Shown: positions 10,776 through 22,633 of the stretch, piece after piece | Layout: the number at the start of each line of letters is the position of its first letter | How positions within the stretch are numbered: the first letter of the stretch is position 1 | Program-made: the position numbers and the translations under genes | The notes under the pieces: generated by a model | What the model saw: only the letters and a program-made list of their open reading frames with translations | Told to the model about the DNA's origin: nothing | The model's database searches: none | Source: Cristatella mucedo | Lineage: Eukaryota; Bryozoa; Phylactolaemata; Cristatellidae | Length of the DNA: 64,000 bases | Assembly: GCA_009760855.2 (NCBI GenBank) | Contig: WPIO01000026.1 | Span: forward strand, 2,059,501 to 2,123,500 | Direction: 5' to 3'

Positions 10776-10925
10776 GAATATATTATTATATATACGTCCT
10801 ATAAAAATAATACATACGTATATGCATTATTTTGATTATTTTGATTCGTATCTACATACGTATATAATATATTTGATATAAACGTATATTATTTATATTA
10901 TTTCATATTATATTAAATTGATTTC
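10776..10925. repeat. AT-rich low-complexity block with TACGTA motifs
   Basis: About 150 bp of nearly pure A/T sequence with repeated ATACGTAT palindromes interrupts L2 copy C at its 5' side. It separates LINE debris from the CpG-dense region to the right. Confidence 0.7.
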
Positions 10926-12834
10926 AACTATTGAGTACAGCGAATACACCGCGCGACTATTTCGTGCAGCGAGCTCCAGTCAGCGAGCTTCGCTGAACGA
11001 GCGAGGGAAGCAGTCACTTAGCCTGGACGATACGGCTCAGGTGCGGCGGAGACGCAATTCAGTCCGCTCCACTACAAGTGCAATGCAAAGAGCGCCGAAA
11101 CTTATCAAAGCGCCACTCATCGGCAGCTGCGCGCGCGCGCGTGCCGCGCTTGTCGAAACTCGCAGGGCCACCGCCGCCGCCTGCCCCGAGGCACGCTTGT
11201 ATCCCGCTCTTACTCTCTGTGCGAAGGCTGTCGGTGTGCGCACGCGCCAAAAAAGGCAGGAGCACCACTAATTACGAATCGGTGACTAGGAATCGGGCTG
11301 TTCGTGGCGTCCTCGAGCCATGCACTCAAGTGCTTCCTTTGCAGCAAATGTAAAGCGCCTAGAAAGAGATTGAGTTCTCTGAGGGCGCTTTATCAAGTGC
11401 ATTATTATTATTATTATTATTATTATCAAGTGGCGGCGGCGGCGCGGCCTGCTCGCTCAATTGTCGCTGCTCGCGGCGGGCGGCCCGGCGAGCGGCCATG
11501 GGCGAGCGCAGCGCCGCCGCTTCGCTGGGTTCGCGATCTGCTTGAGGAATTCCCCAGCACGACGCGACAAGTCAGCCGACTGCGCTATCAAGCTCCGCCG
11601 AGAGCGACCTAGCCGCCGTCTCGTAATTTTGTCGCCGCGACCGATCGGCCCTGGCGCTGGGCTGCTCCGACTTGCCGACTTTGCCAGCGCTCGGCAGCAT
11701 CGCCTTCACGACTTCCGGTCGCACCGCTCACGCTCGTCTCAGCGCTCTGGCACCTGCTGCTGCAGGCGGCATCGACTGCAACGGACCTCGTAGGCTGGCG
11801 TCCCGGTCGCGGCGTAGACATTAGGCGAACGCTGTCCGAAAGCAGCGCACGCGCGACGGAAGTGGCGTCGGACGAGGCGGTCTCGCAGCCAGCAGCCGCT
11901 ACCGACCGCCGTCTGCCGGTGCGTGACAAAGCCACCACAGAGCGAGCGACGCACCAGCGCGAGCGGCGGCAGCGAGGAGGGCGCTTTCCTTGGCGGATGC
12001 GGCCGAACCTCGAAGCCGGCAGGCCGCATCCGGCGGTGTCAAGCGAGCGCGGTACCAGCCCCTCCGAGGAAGGCAGCGGTTTCTAGCCGCCATTCCGTGG
12101 CTTGCCTCGTGCGGCCGCCAGCGGAAGCCGACGCGACTGGGAGTCGTGCCGCGGTCGATCAGTGCGCCGCGGTCGAACGCGAGGCCCGTGCGTGCGTGCA
12201 GCCGCCCAGCTCCCGCCCGCGAGGCGCCGCGGCGGCAGCGGCAGCGGCGGCAAGGTTCCCCTTGGTGGCGAGGCGGCAATGCGTGCTAGAGCAGGCTAGC
12301 GACCGTATGGAAGAAAAGAGGCCGCGCCAAGGTTGCCGCATCGACCCGTTTTGCAGCAGCCGATCGTCGTAAGCACCTTGTCGCCACGAAGCGCTTACGC
12401 TGGGAGAACTATGGCTCGCCTGCCGCGAGCTGAGGCGCTCGCGGCAGGAGGAGCGAGCGGTGGAGGACAGCGGCTTCGCCAGTGCCCGCTTGATGCGAGG
12501 GCACCACTAAGGCACTACAGCCGCCCAGCCTGTTCGTGTATCGAATGCCCTCCGAGGTCGCCTCGAGGCGCCTGTGTGGCAGGCTCGTTGCAGCCCGGAC
12601 GCCTTTGTGTGGGCTGTTCGCGAGCGTGCTACTCGAACCCAGGCTTGCAAATGGCACGACGTGGGAAGGGGGGCTGCTACTCGACGGCCGGACGTGAGCG
12701 GCGACGTGACGGTGCGCTAGCGACGCTGCTTTCTCTGTCGCCTCCAGTTAGCGAGCCACGCGTCAACCTTTCTCGGAGAGCAATGAAATAAATGTCGGCT
12801 TAACAGCCTAGTCAACGTACAGGTTTGATGAAGC
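10926..12834. other. CpG-dense region without a recognised gene
   Basis: The sequence is GC-rich with frequent CpG, including an alternating (GC)n segment near 11130-11145, and resembles a CpG-island promoter region. Many long frames are open on both strands, as expected from low stop-codon frequency in GC-rich DNA, and none shows a recognisable domain. An L2 tail fragment sits inside. It could be the promoter and first exon of a gene whose coding exons I cannot recognise. Confidence 0.45.
11340..11428 (+). mobile_element. Solo L2 3'-tail hairpin with (ATT)n
   Basis: This is a near-perfect copy of the L2 terminus: GCAGCAAATGTAAAGCGCCT, the AGAGA/TCTCT stem, GGGCGCTTTATCAAGTG and (ATT)n, preceded by TGCTTCCTTT as in the full L2 copies. 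Nothing of the coding region is present. It is embedded in CpG-dense sequence. Confidence 0.75.
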
Positions 12835-12954
12835 TAACGCACTCCAGCTCTCTTTCTCTCTCTCTCTCTCTCACTTACACAAACTTTCGCTCCTGATCTA
12901 TCTTGCTCTCTTTCTCTTTATCTCTCATGCTCTCTTTCGCTCTCGGTCTCTCTC
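12835..12954. repeat. Imperfect (CT)n tract
   Basis: CTCTTT and (CT)n runs with interruptions directly adjoin the (AAT)n end of L2 copy D. Confidence 0.85.
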
Positions 12955-14222
12955 AATAATAATGATGATAATGATAAATTTGATATCGTGCCCTCAGAAA
13001 GCTCAATCTCTTTCTAGGCACTTTACAGGTGCTTCAAAGGAAGCACGATCGAATGGTTAGAGGTAGTATGCTCAATAAACAATAAGAATAACATTGTTAG
13101 AGGTGACATGCTCAGGGTGGCAGCATGAACAGTGTCAGCACGCATAAGCACAAGAAGATCGAATCACAGGGACCCAGTGAATGCTTTGATGAATAGCTGT
13201 CTTAAATTTCTTTTTAAATGCGGAAAAGTCGAGAGACGACGCAAAGCACGTCGGTTGTGAGTTCAACGCTTTAGAAACATACTAACTAAAGGCACGGTCT
13301 CTATAGGACTTGAGGTTTGTACGAGGTATTGGTAAACTGTTAGACTCCGAAAATTGGGTGGTACGATACTAAACCTGGTGGGGGAGTAGATCTGATAGAT
13401 AGGCTGAAGCCAAAGAATGAAGAGACCTAAAAGTTAGCGACAATCCCTTGAAGTCGATTCGTTGCTTGACTTGAAGCCAGTGCAGGTCTGCGAGAAGTGG
13501 TGTGATCTGGCAACTGCGACGCTCATGACAGACAAGCCTAGCTGCAGAGGTTTGCACCAGCTGTAAGCGCCTGATTGCACAGGCTGTTAGACCAGCAAGC
13601 AGTGAGTTAAAAAAGTCAAGGCGGGATGTCACAAATGCATGGACCAATTTAGATGTGGTATTCCTGTCTAAACAAGCCCGAGTTTTAGTAATGTTAAGTA
13701 GCCGAAAGTATGCAGACTTGACCGTGGAGCTGATATGTCCGTCTAATGAAAGGTCACTTTGGAACATGACACCCAGATTTCGTGCAGATGTAACAGGAGA
13801 TATAGTGGTCGAGCCGAGTTTGAGCGCCAGCTTTCACAATTTCTGAATCACACCTTGTTTGCCTGCCCACAGCTAGTTAGTTGGTTTTATCTTCACTCAA
13901 TTTAATCAAGTTTGCTGCCGTCCATGTGCGGATGTCCTCAATACATGCAGGAAAAGAGTTGAGAGAATTCGACGCACTGGATAGCTGGAAGGGATCAAAG
14001 CAAAGGTACAACTGGGTGTCATTTACATAGAAATGAAAGCCTATATTGTGCCCGGCTATTATATCGGCAAGAGGGAGAGTATAAATCGTGAAAAGAACGG
14101 AACCAAGCACAAATCACTGAGGTACCCCATCTTTCAGAGGTTCCTCGGATGATAATTTTTGATTCGCATCAATACTCTTTAGTCTCCCACTGAGATAGGA
14201 CCTGGACCATTGCAATGCGGTG
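12955..14222 (-). mobile_element. L2-type LINE copy D with RT palm and C-terminal parts
   Basis: On the minus strand the order from 5' to 3' is LQWSRSYLSGRLKS, GSVLFTIYTLPLADII, a mutated active site YVNDTQLYLCFDPF (family form YADD), then HISSTVKSAYFRL, LQLVQTSAARLVC, LHWLQVKQRIDFKG, the 3' UTR and the terminal hairpin (GGCACTTTAC in plus orientation) with (AAT)n. Loss of the catalytic Asp pair and frameshifts show it is dead. Its 5' end meets a long (CT)n array. Confidence 0.88.
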
Positions 14223-14236
14223 CTCCTTCTCTCCAT

Positions 14237-14443
<207 letters not shown>

Positions 14444-15310
14444 GGATTTGTGGAGCCAGCCATCTAGCCGCCGCCATCACAAACAATGCACGGGAAACGT
14501 CGTGCTGAGGACTGTTCGCTGCAGAATGTTCGCTCACCGGGCAAGGCGACAGGACAACGTCAAACTGAGAATTAACGCTTTCGCGAGTTTCCAAAGTGAC
14601 TGCCCGGAGTGTTTTTTGCCCTTGCTTTATTTCCTCGAGACCGCTTAGTGAGCTTCCGACTGTCTAAGTCGGCTTGCAAGTCACGCTGTCGCGTTGGATA
14701 AGTCGCCCAATTATGTAAACGGGTGAAAGTAGCGGCGGCGTGTCGGAGCGTTGGCATATTTTGACATCCCCACAAATCATATTCGTCCGCTGCTAGCCCC
14801 TCCCTCTACCATAATTGGCGCTTGTAGGGTTCGCGTCGAAATAGAGGTGCGTCGGACTCCGCCGTCCCGTTCGCTGTCATCTTCATCATCATTAGTACAT
14901 CTGGCGCACGAGCAAACGGACCGCAAGCGCCGCAGGCTCCGCCGGTCGGCGAATCTGTTCTGCAGAGCTAATTGCCACGCTGCGAAAGCCGTCTCGATTT
15001 AGCCGCCCGAGCCCGCTGCCGCTGCTCGAGTCTTCAAAGAGCGAGGACCTGACCGCTATAGAAGTACAGTGGCCCTAAATATGGCCGCGCGATTGCCTCG
15101 GATCTTCTGGTCTCTGGCGCTGCGCCCGCACGATGATGGATGAGCTGGCGCCGCGTAAGCGTATACCCGATTGAACTGGAGAAGGAAAACAAGGGTCCGG
15201 TGGGTTGAAATCCGCGCACCGAACCGTTCGTCATCTGCTCAAAATGCATTCGCTCGTTATGACCGTTTAGAAAATGCCAGCTCGACCTGAATGCAGGCAC
15301 GTTCAACGAG
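14444..15310. other. Unannotated spacer
   Basis: Moderately GC-rich unique sequence. No domain, exon or repeat relationship was recognised. Confidence 0.5.
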
Positions 15311-16282
15311 CTAGATGCCGCCGTTCGCTGTTTGCAGCCACCGCAACGTGTGCACTTTAGCTGGAAAAGTGCCCCTGCGCTGACGAACGACTCTATAAAT
15401 GGCTCTCAAACTAGCGAGCGGGCACGCAACCGAGCTACGGTAATGACGCCGAGGGAATCCCATTGGCCCACGAGCGATTCCTCGAATGCAGCGGCCCTCG
15501 GATAAACGGCCTGAAGGAAAAACTGCGCCGGTCGCGAGACGCTCCGCTGCCGACACGCGTCCGGCTCCTGCTTCGAGTATTCGAGCCAGCACGACGCTCT
15601 CCTCTCGCTGTACAGAGATTGCCCGCTCAATTGCCGAGGACGAGAGCGACGCATTCTCCTGTCTCGCTATCTCGACGGTATCGCTCTGACGTGCTAAGCG
15701 CATCGCGTGAATCCGGTCGACAGTTAAACTAAAACACTTTTTCATATTCTCCCCGGTCGCTGAAGAGAACCCGGAAGCAGACGGGGTGCAGATCAGTGGT
15801 GCCTGAACGCGTTTGGAGTGTGCTTCGCTGAGCGTGCACGTGGGAGTCGCGACTCTGCTCGAAAAGCCCGGCTGGCCCGCTGAAAGTGCTTCGAACGACA
15901 ATTCGACTTGTGCAGAGGTGTGTCCAACGCGAAGGCATTTTTCTTGATCTTTGCGAAAAACAGGTAGTAAGTGTAAAAATGTAGTAAGTGTAAGTCTAGG
16001 AGGTGTGTGAAAAATGGAGCGGCGTTTGTAAGTGCCACCGTTAGCTCTTGCTTTCGGAATCGAGCGTCTATGTGCGTCACAGCGCATTACCTGCTTGATT
16101 TTCGTGCAATGCTTTACAAGACGGTATTTGAGAGCTCCCGCCCTTACTTTCTCAATTTCCGATTCCGCATGTCTCTCTCCTGGGCACCTCGAAACAGAAT
16201 GCAGCAATACAGAGTTAGCGTAGCGCCATTTAACTCCGCAAATCCCAAAATGGTCCGGCTTGACGAATCTTTTGTCTGACAA
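15311..16282 (-). CDS. Uncharacterised 323-codon open reading frame
   Basis: A single minus-strand frame runs about 970 bp without a stop, opening at a TTG rather than an ATG; the first internal methionine is followed by RCDAH. I recognise no domain, signal peptide or membrane segment. The composition is rich in Arg, Ser and Ala and ends near WLQTANGGI. The surrounding DNA is only moderately GC-rich, so such a length is uncommon by chance, but several shorter frames overlap on both strands. It could be a terminal exon, a decayed gene or chance. Confidence 0.2.
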   Translation of the reverse strand: MSDKRFVKPDHFGICGVKWRYANSVLLHSVSRCPGERHAESEIEKVRAGALKYRLVKHCTKIKQVMRCDAHRRSIPKARANGGTYKRRSIFHTPPRLTLTTFLHLLPVFRKDQEKCLRVGHTSAQVELSFEALSAGQPGFSSRVATPTCTLSEAHSKRVQAPLICTPSASGFSSATGENMKKCFSLTVDRIHAMRLARQSDTVEIARQENASLSSSAIERAISVQREESVVLARILEAGAGRVSAAERLATGAVFPSGRLSEGRCIRGIARGPMGFPRRHYRSSVACPLASLRAIYRVVRQRRGTFPAKVHTLRWLQTANGGI

Positions 16283-16764
16283 CGCTGTCTGCAGTGCATT
16301 GCGACTGCGACAGGCTTCCGGTGCTTAGTTAGAACCCGGTAGCACGCATCCGCGCTGGTGGTCGATAGCGACGCGAGCTCGGCGGAAGTAGGAGAACATT
16401 CGGCGGCGGAAGAAAGCGGCAAAGAAGTAGCGGCAAAAGGGTGGTGGGAAATGAAGCTCCGATATTGTCAGCATGCGTTCAGGCCGAAGTGACCCGTCAG
16501 GAAAGCGAACGCTGCGGTGAGCGCTAGCTGGAGCTCCGGTATTGACCCATAGCACTATCGCGCGCCAGGCTTCGAGCCGCATCGTGATGACGACCGAGCG
16601 AAGTGTGCGTGCAATTTGTGTCCACTGGCGTCGTTCTCAATTCTCGTCCTTCTAAGCTTGCTGGTGAAGTTACAAGCAAAAATTATAACGAGGTATTCGC
16701 GGTCAAGCGACGTACTCGGCTCGGTACCCTACTGCGGCGTACCGATGGCAAAACCTGCTAGTCG

Positions 16765-16950
16765 GCCTTGACTTAAATACTTGCTGATTTAACAGCCTCT
16801 TTTTGTATAGCGACAAAAGAGAATTGACGGCTATAACCACCGCTTGCAGTGGCGATAAAGGATCGCCTACCACAGGATTCGAACCCACGACCTCGGGGCC
16901 GAGGTCGTGAAAAGCAACCGCCTTACCCAGTGAGCCATTACGGCTCACGA
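16765..16950 (-). mobile_element. tRNA-derived SINE, family 1, copy a
   Basis: Read on the minus strand, a tRNA-like head has an A box (TGGCTCACTGGGTAAGG) and a B box (GGTTCGAATCC). Between them is an inverted repeat CACGACCTCGG/CCGAGGTCGTG. A body follows (GGCGATCCTTTATCGCC, GCAAGCGGTGG) and then the tail TACAAAAAGAGGCTGTTAAAT. It closely matches copies at 29.1, 34.5 and 51.3 kb. Confidence 0.85.
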
Positions 16951-17711
16951 CTTGGACGAAGTTACCTCTGAAAGACGCGACAAGAGCTCTTGTCTTAAAC
17001 CTCGTTCGTCAGTCGTTCTTCGATACTCGCTCCACTCTTTCCGATGGCGTACTGGCTTAAGCGTCATTCCATTTTTCTGAAATAAATGCAATGCAAGGGT
17101 GGACTGACCGCGTATAAGTGAACATAGAGACGGAATGCATACACTCCATTCCCGATCGTCTGCCCGACTTGTAATGCTCCGGAAAAGGAAGAATGTCAAT
17201 TCAGTTATTTAGTAGCAACGTGACAATTTCACGAGCTTATCAGCGGTATGACTTTGGCGTTCTCACGAGTTGTCAGGCAACCGATTCAACTTCTTTCGCT
17301 GGGGCTCAGCTTTCTTTTGTTTTTCCTACCAATTAATGCGTCACTGCCACTGAAACATACGTCGGCCAATCCTCGCTAGAGGCTGTGAGCTCAATAGGCA
17401 ACACATCAACAGATCGATTCGGGCCTGCGAGCGAGACACGCAGATCAGAGAAATAGTTCGAGCCACCGGTAGGTAGGCAGTACTTAAACAGACTGACAAA
17501 TGCGAAACCCTTACTCACCGAACGTAGAAACTAGGGCATTGCACCAAGCCGGCCGAGGTCTGGCCATCTGGCAAAAGCTCGCACTCTTGTGAGCATGTTG
17601 TCTGTGGTCATAGCAGCCTTCATCAAATTCCACTGCCGCCCCAGGCTCCTCGCTGCATACCGTGCAGCCTGCACCCGGTTCAGCGCGAGTAGTGACGTCA
17701 ATACAAACTAA
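16951..17711. other. Unannotated spacer
   Basis: Unique sequence with only short open frames and no recognised exon or repeat. Confidence 0.5.
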
Positions 17712-17813
17712 AGGGAGAGAGAGAGAGAGAGAAAGAGGACGACAAGAGTAAATGGGAGACAAGATAGAGAGAGAGAGAGAGCACGCGCGAGAGAGTGAGA
17801 GAGAGAGAGTGTG

Positions 17814-17879
<66 letters not shown>

Positions 17880-18061
17880 CGTGTGACTGTGTGCGTGTGT
17901 GTGGTGTGTGTGCGTGCGTGTGACTGTGTGCGTGTGTGTGGTGTGTGTGCGTGCGTGTGACTGTGTGCGTGTGTGTGGTGTGTGTGCGTGCGTGTGACTG
18001 TGTGCGTGTGTGTGGTGTGTGTGCGTGCGTGTGACTGTGTGCGTGTGTGGCGCGCGATTTT

Positions 18062-18112
<51 letters not shown>

Positions 18113-18276
18113 TGTGTATGTGTGTGTGTTTGTGTGTGTGTATGTGTGGGTGTGTGTGTGTGTGAGTGACTGTGTGTACGGGTAGAGAGAAAGACAGAGA
18201 CAGATAGAGGCAGTGAGATTTATAGACAGAGAGATGAAGGGAGAAAGGCAGAGGGGGAGACAGAGAGAGCGAGGCA

Positions 18277-18336
<60 letters not shown>

Positions 18337-18385
18337 GGAGACAGACAGACAGATAGGCAAGCAGGCAGGCAGGCAGACAGACAGA
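17712..18385. repeat. Compound (GA)n/(GT)n microsatellite
   Basis: About 670 bp of (GA)n, (GT)n, (GTGTGC)n, (GA)n and (CAGA)n/(GCAG)n in succession. The 310-residue minus-strand frame of Thr/His and Ser/Leu runs across it is a repeat artefact. Part of the GT section is an ordered minisatellite annotated separately. Confidence 0.95.
17867..18052. repeat. 37-bp GT-rich minisatellite, five copies
   Basis: A 37-bp unit recurs five times, marked by the only adenines in the run (GTGACTGTG) at 17886, 17923, 17960, 17997 and 18034. The copies are almost identical, indicating recent tandem expansion. Confidence 0.9.
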
Positions 18386-18475
18386 CGGAAATCTGTGCGA
18401 CCTGCATCAATGAGATACGTGGCAATGAAAATGTTTCACACATTCAGTAAACGATCGATAGGCTTTCTTTCTAAC

Positions 18476-18535
18476 CGACGTAAAGTGCCCAAGAAGGGTT
18501 TAGTTCTCTTAGGGCGTTTACCACAAGACATTATC
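18476..18535 (+). mobile_element. L2/SINE-type 3' tail fragment
   Basis: GTAAAGTGCCCAAGAAGG, then TTTAGTTCTCTTAGGGCG, resembles the terminal hairpin shared by L2 and family-2 SINEs. The head is not recognisable. Confidence 0.4.
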
Positions 18536-21214
18536 GTTACCGAATGTTTATGTAGTATGCAGGGTATGCATACCACTATCGCTGTGCTTTCTGCGGCTCA
18601 AATTAGAGGCTAGCATCTCCTTGCAACCAGTCAATAGTCTGAGGTGACAGCCATTCATCGTCTTTATTTAAGAAAGCCTTTGCGTAGCGAAGCCGCAGAC
18701 CACGTTATTCAGAAAATGACAGCGCCAAACAAATTTAAAAGTTCTTATTAAATATCGGATTGTTCCCTACGAAGTAGCGTTATAAATAATGACACTTTAG
18801 TTCATTTGTGGCATTCGGTTTTCCGTCAAAAAATTACTAAAGCATTGTAGTTAAAAGTTTGCATATGCGTTCCTAAGAATTTAATTCAAAGAACCTTGAC
18901 AAACTTGAAAAAGGGCATCTGGGATCCCTCTCTCTTAGGTTCTACGACAGATTTAAACGTTGTAAAGTGCTGCATAAAACTAGCAGACTGCTTGATTGCA
19001 TTCGCGTCTATGAATTTGTCTAATCGCGTAGGCTCAGCACACACAAGTAATATCCGCTGACGACAGCCTGCAAGACAGCCACTGAAAGTGTCATCATTGG
19101 GCGAAAACTTGCCAAATATTGAAGACATTTCTTCGGCTTGACGCTGACAAAAGTACCTTAGCAATCGAGCACCGTTTGGCTCTAGAACTAGCCAACGTGC
19201 TTAAAGCGTGACAGAGTTCAACAGCGCGGGCAATGGATTCAGCGACTAAGCTAACGAGCTAATGACGCGTTAATATTGCACGCGGACTGCGTGTCAAACG
19301 GCTAGCGATAATCTCGTTGAAGTTGAACGCTAGCACGTTAGCAGTGCAGCAAGCATTTAAAGTTGGACTGAAGGGCAATTAAGTTTTAGCCAACAAAAGT
19401 AGCACATAACTGAACACATTTTCGCACATGCACTGAGTAATTCAGCTGAAATTGTATTGCGACTCATCCAAAAAGAAGGAGACAGTTCATTCAGTCGCTT
19501 GCTGTAGATAGCACTGCTTAAAGAGAATAGCAGCGGTAGTGCGTGTCGCCGATTCATTAATCCGGTTTAAATTAGAATAAACAATTACTCTAGAGCCGTC
19601 TGATTACTAATACTGATAATTGATGCTTGAATCTAATAAAAGTCCTCATAGGCGCCTTGCGGTAAAATTGTAAGCATCGAGTTGCAGCTGGCCGCAGGAA
19701 ACGAGACAAGTGTAAACTAAGTGACGCATAATCTGGTAAACAAAGAAATCCATTTTTAGGCAGTCGCGAATATGTATCGTTTCAATCAACTACGGTCGAT
19801 AACGCAAGTAGGCTACCGGTAGCTATGCAACCGGCTACGCTAAAGTAGGGATGCCAAACCGAAGAAGAAGTGACAGTAAGTCGGCGCGGGAGCTGTGCGA
19901 AATAGCTTTCGCAGATAAGCATTGTCTTATTGCAACGTTAAAAGTGCAGCTGCACTGCAATTAAAATGGCGAACTTAACTTTGATGCATGGCAAAACTCT
20001 TCAGAAGCGAGATATTCGAATTAGGACAAGATCGAGCTTGGTAGTTTACCATCGCGCTTCAAGGCAATTAGCTGATGGGCGCTAAAAGCGTTAGCTGACG
20101 AGAGCGCTGCACTCGGTGCTCGAGCTCTCGCCGTCGGGACGTTACGTCCACGTTGTCGGGCCCCACTCTCTCTCGAAGTCAACGCCGAGGGCACAACCGG
20201 AACTCCTCCCACAGCTACGCAGCGTGCGGCTTGATAACAACAACCGCACGTCCTTCCTACTGTCCCCTATTAAGTCATAATCTGAGTTCGGGCGCTTTGC
20301 ATGCAACTCGCTGGGTGAGAATCGATGCAGAAGCAATTATTAGATGCACGGTATCAAGCAATCAAACGCAAGCAGGCGGGATACTTAGACCAGCATGCTA
20401 AAGCAAACATGAAGACATTCGCCGACGGTAATGACTTTGCCAAGTTAAATGCATTGAATCGTGCATGGTAGCGCACAAAAGCGCACACGGAACGAAAAGC
20501 AGGCTTTGACACAAGCGTCGCTTGGGTGATACAACTGAACCAGCTCTGAAGGTTTGCCTACCGAATTTCCTTCAGCGCTTGTGATAAAACCGGGGCTTCG
20601 TGGCTTTCACGTCCGGGCAGAAGCAGGCCGCAAGCGCCGTTCTCGTATCAGCGATAGTCCCAGCCGACGCTCGACAAAGTCGGGTGAAACCCTTAGCTTT
20701 GGAATCACAGTAAGTGACTTTTAGGTGCAGTGACAATATACGCAGGTACGATGACAGTCGCTCTACACGGCAGCAAAGAAATTCGCCCGCACCTTACGAT
20801 AACAATTCCATAGCCACAGCGTGAAGTCTGTTGGACAGCAGCGGAGGTTTACAGGTATGTAACAGCAGTAATAACGCACAAAACGTCTCGTACGGCCCAA
20901 AGCCTAAAGCTCAAATCAGCTCTATTCTGGAGCGAAACTCCCAGCCTATTACATGGCTTTGGCTTGGCCATAGATTACCGCATAACCGCTTCCAAGCCTT
21001 TGTAATTAAGTAGTTGCGATTAATGAACATCAATCGTTGGCTGATTTAGGACGCCGCTGACTTACTACGTTTATCCTTAACTATCAGGTTGGTCTTATCA
21101 TTGTTAGGATGCAGGAAGTTAGTAACGATGCAAGCGCGAGTATCGTCGATGAGGCAGCAAGGAAATTAAGTCAGTCGCAAGAAGAGCAAAGCCAAAATGG
21201 TCGGCGGAAATAAA
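18536..21214. other. Unannotated unique sequence
   Basis: About 2.7 kb of roughly balanced base composition without recognised exons or repeats. The longest frames are under 100 codons. Confidence 0.5.
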
Positions 21215-21400
21215 CAGATCTCATTGCGATCGGGCATGGAAACGAAAGTAGTCATTTTCTTTTTCAATGACGTTGGAGAGAGGGAGAGTATAGATATTGA
21301 AGAGAGAGAGGTAAAAGACTCAACCCTGAGGTAACCCCTACTTAAAGGGTTTTCTAGATTACCAGCGGCAGCAGCAGAAGTTTGGATCTGCGCCATGATG
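21215..21400 (-). mobile_element. Degenerate L2-type RT fragment
   Basis: The minus strand reads, across frame slips, IYTLPLSNVIEKENDYFRFH, matching the family's IYTLPLADVIAKHNLDFHFY segment, and just upstream a GVPQG-like stretch. Boundaries are approximate. Confidence 0.5.
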
Positions 21401-22040
21401 AGTACGCTACGAGCGATACTAGGCGTCACGCGGAGAGGCACTTCAGAGGGATCTGGCGGTTGTTAGAGTCAAGTGATACTGAGAGATTCCTGGAGAGAGG
21501 CCCAACTCTGATCAGTAGGGTTCAGAAGTTTCATTGATAACCCTAAGCAGAGCGGTTTTGGTGGACTAGTTTCAGTCGAAACTTCGACCGCAACTTGCTA
21601 GAAAGATCTGATGAATTGATCATTGAATCATTAGAATGATGAGCCACCGATCGTTCGCGTGTATTTCCATGTGTGGTTTAATTATATTTGCATTTCTGGG
21701 TTATTGGTCTGTGAGCCAGCTATTGCTATACAATATTTTTACTTTGCCATAGCTAATATAGTTTGATAAGATCTACATTAATCTTTAAATACCAACTGCT
21801 GGACATTGATTCTGACTTTTTAGTGACCTTTTTAGGTTTGCGCTTAAATGTTCCTGGCTCTTCATATGTCAGTTGAAAGCCAAAGAGAGAGTGACGCAGC
21901 GGGTATGAATTTGTCGGTTAGTCAGAGGTGCAAATTCATCAAAGACCTCGGCTGGGTCGATTTGTAGGTTGTCATTGCTGCTGGGGCGCACTTGACCTTC
22001 ACGTTTGAGGAGCAACGAGTTTACTTTTGCTAATGCTGCC
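21401..22040. other. Unannotated spacer
   Basis: No recognisable gene or repeat. Confidence 0.5.
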
Positions 22041-22162
22041 CTTCTGTCCGACCACTCGCTCTCTGGCTCCTTCTTGTCCGATCACTCTCTCTCTCTCTCT
22101 CTGGCTCCTTCTTGTCCGATCACTCGCTCCGTGGCTCCTTCTTGTCCGATCACTCGCTCCTG
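22041..22162. repeat. 30-bp minisatellite, four copies
   Basis: The unit TGTCCGATCACTCGCTCC plus TGGCTCCTTCT recurs at 22045, 22075, 22113 and 22143. One copy is lengthened by 8 bp through an internal CT expansion. Confidence 0.85.
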
Positions 22163-22599
22163 CGTCGCTCATCGGTTCGCATCGGTTACTCATCGATTTC
22201 GTCTACGAGTTGAGCTGAAAGTGGACGCGGTTGCGGAGAACGGAGCGTTGCCTGGAAACCTCGACAGCCGTGAGCGTATGCCTTTGAGAACTTGATAGCG
22301 AAGCAGCCACGTAGTTTGGAGGCTCAGCCGAATTACAGATGGTTATATAAAGACGAGGCACTGGCGTCTGCCGACGAAGCCTTAAATCCTCGAATTTCCG
22401 AAGATCCTACGCTAGAAGAAATAACGCCGAGTAACACTCGAGGATGATTGATGCGCTTATCAGATCACAGAGAGTATAATTTGAACCACGTTGAAGAGCG
22501 TAATCTTCGCGAAATTACAAATTCGGCAGCAGTAGCGCAGAAGACGACAGTTGGGTCGCTGAAAATCACCCAATATACTAAATGAGGCGACGGCCGAGA

Positions 22600-22600
<1 letters not shown>

Positions 22601-22633
<33 letters not shown>
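22601..22633. repeat. (CGG)11 trinucleotide repeat
   Basis: Eleven uninterrupted CGG units. It lies in moderately CpG-rich sequence; whether it is transcribed is unknown. Confidence 0.95.

Noticed and set aside
16890-16950. Functional tRNA gene
   Set aside because: A and B boxes are present but the acceptor and anticodon arms do not fold, and the sequence recurs with the same downstream body and tail; it is a SINE head.
17867-18052. CRISPR-like regular repeat
   Set aside because: Copies are directly adjacent with no unique spacers, in a eukaryotic GT-rich array.
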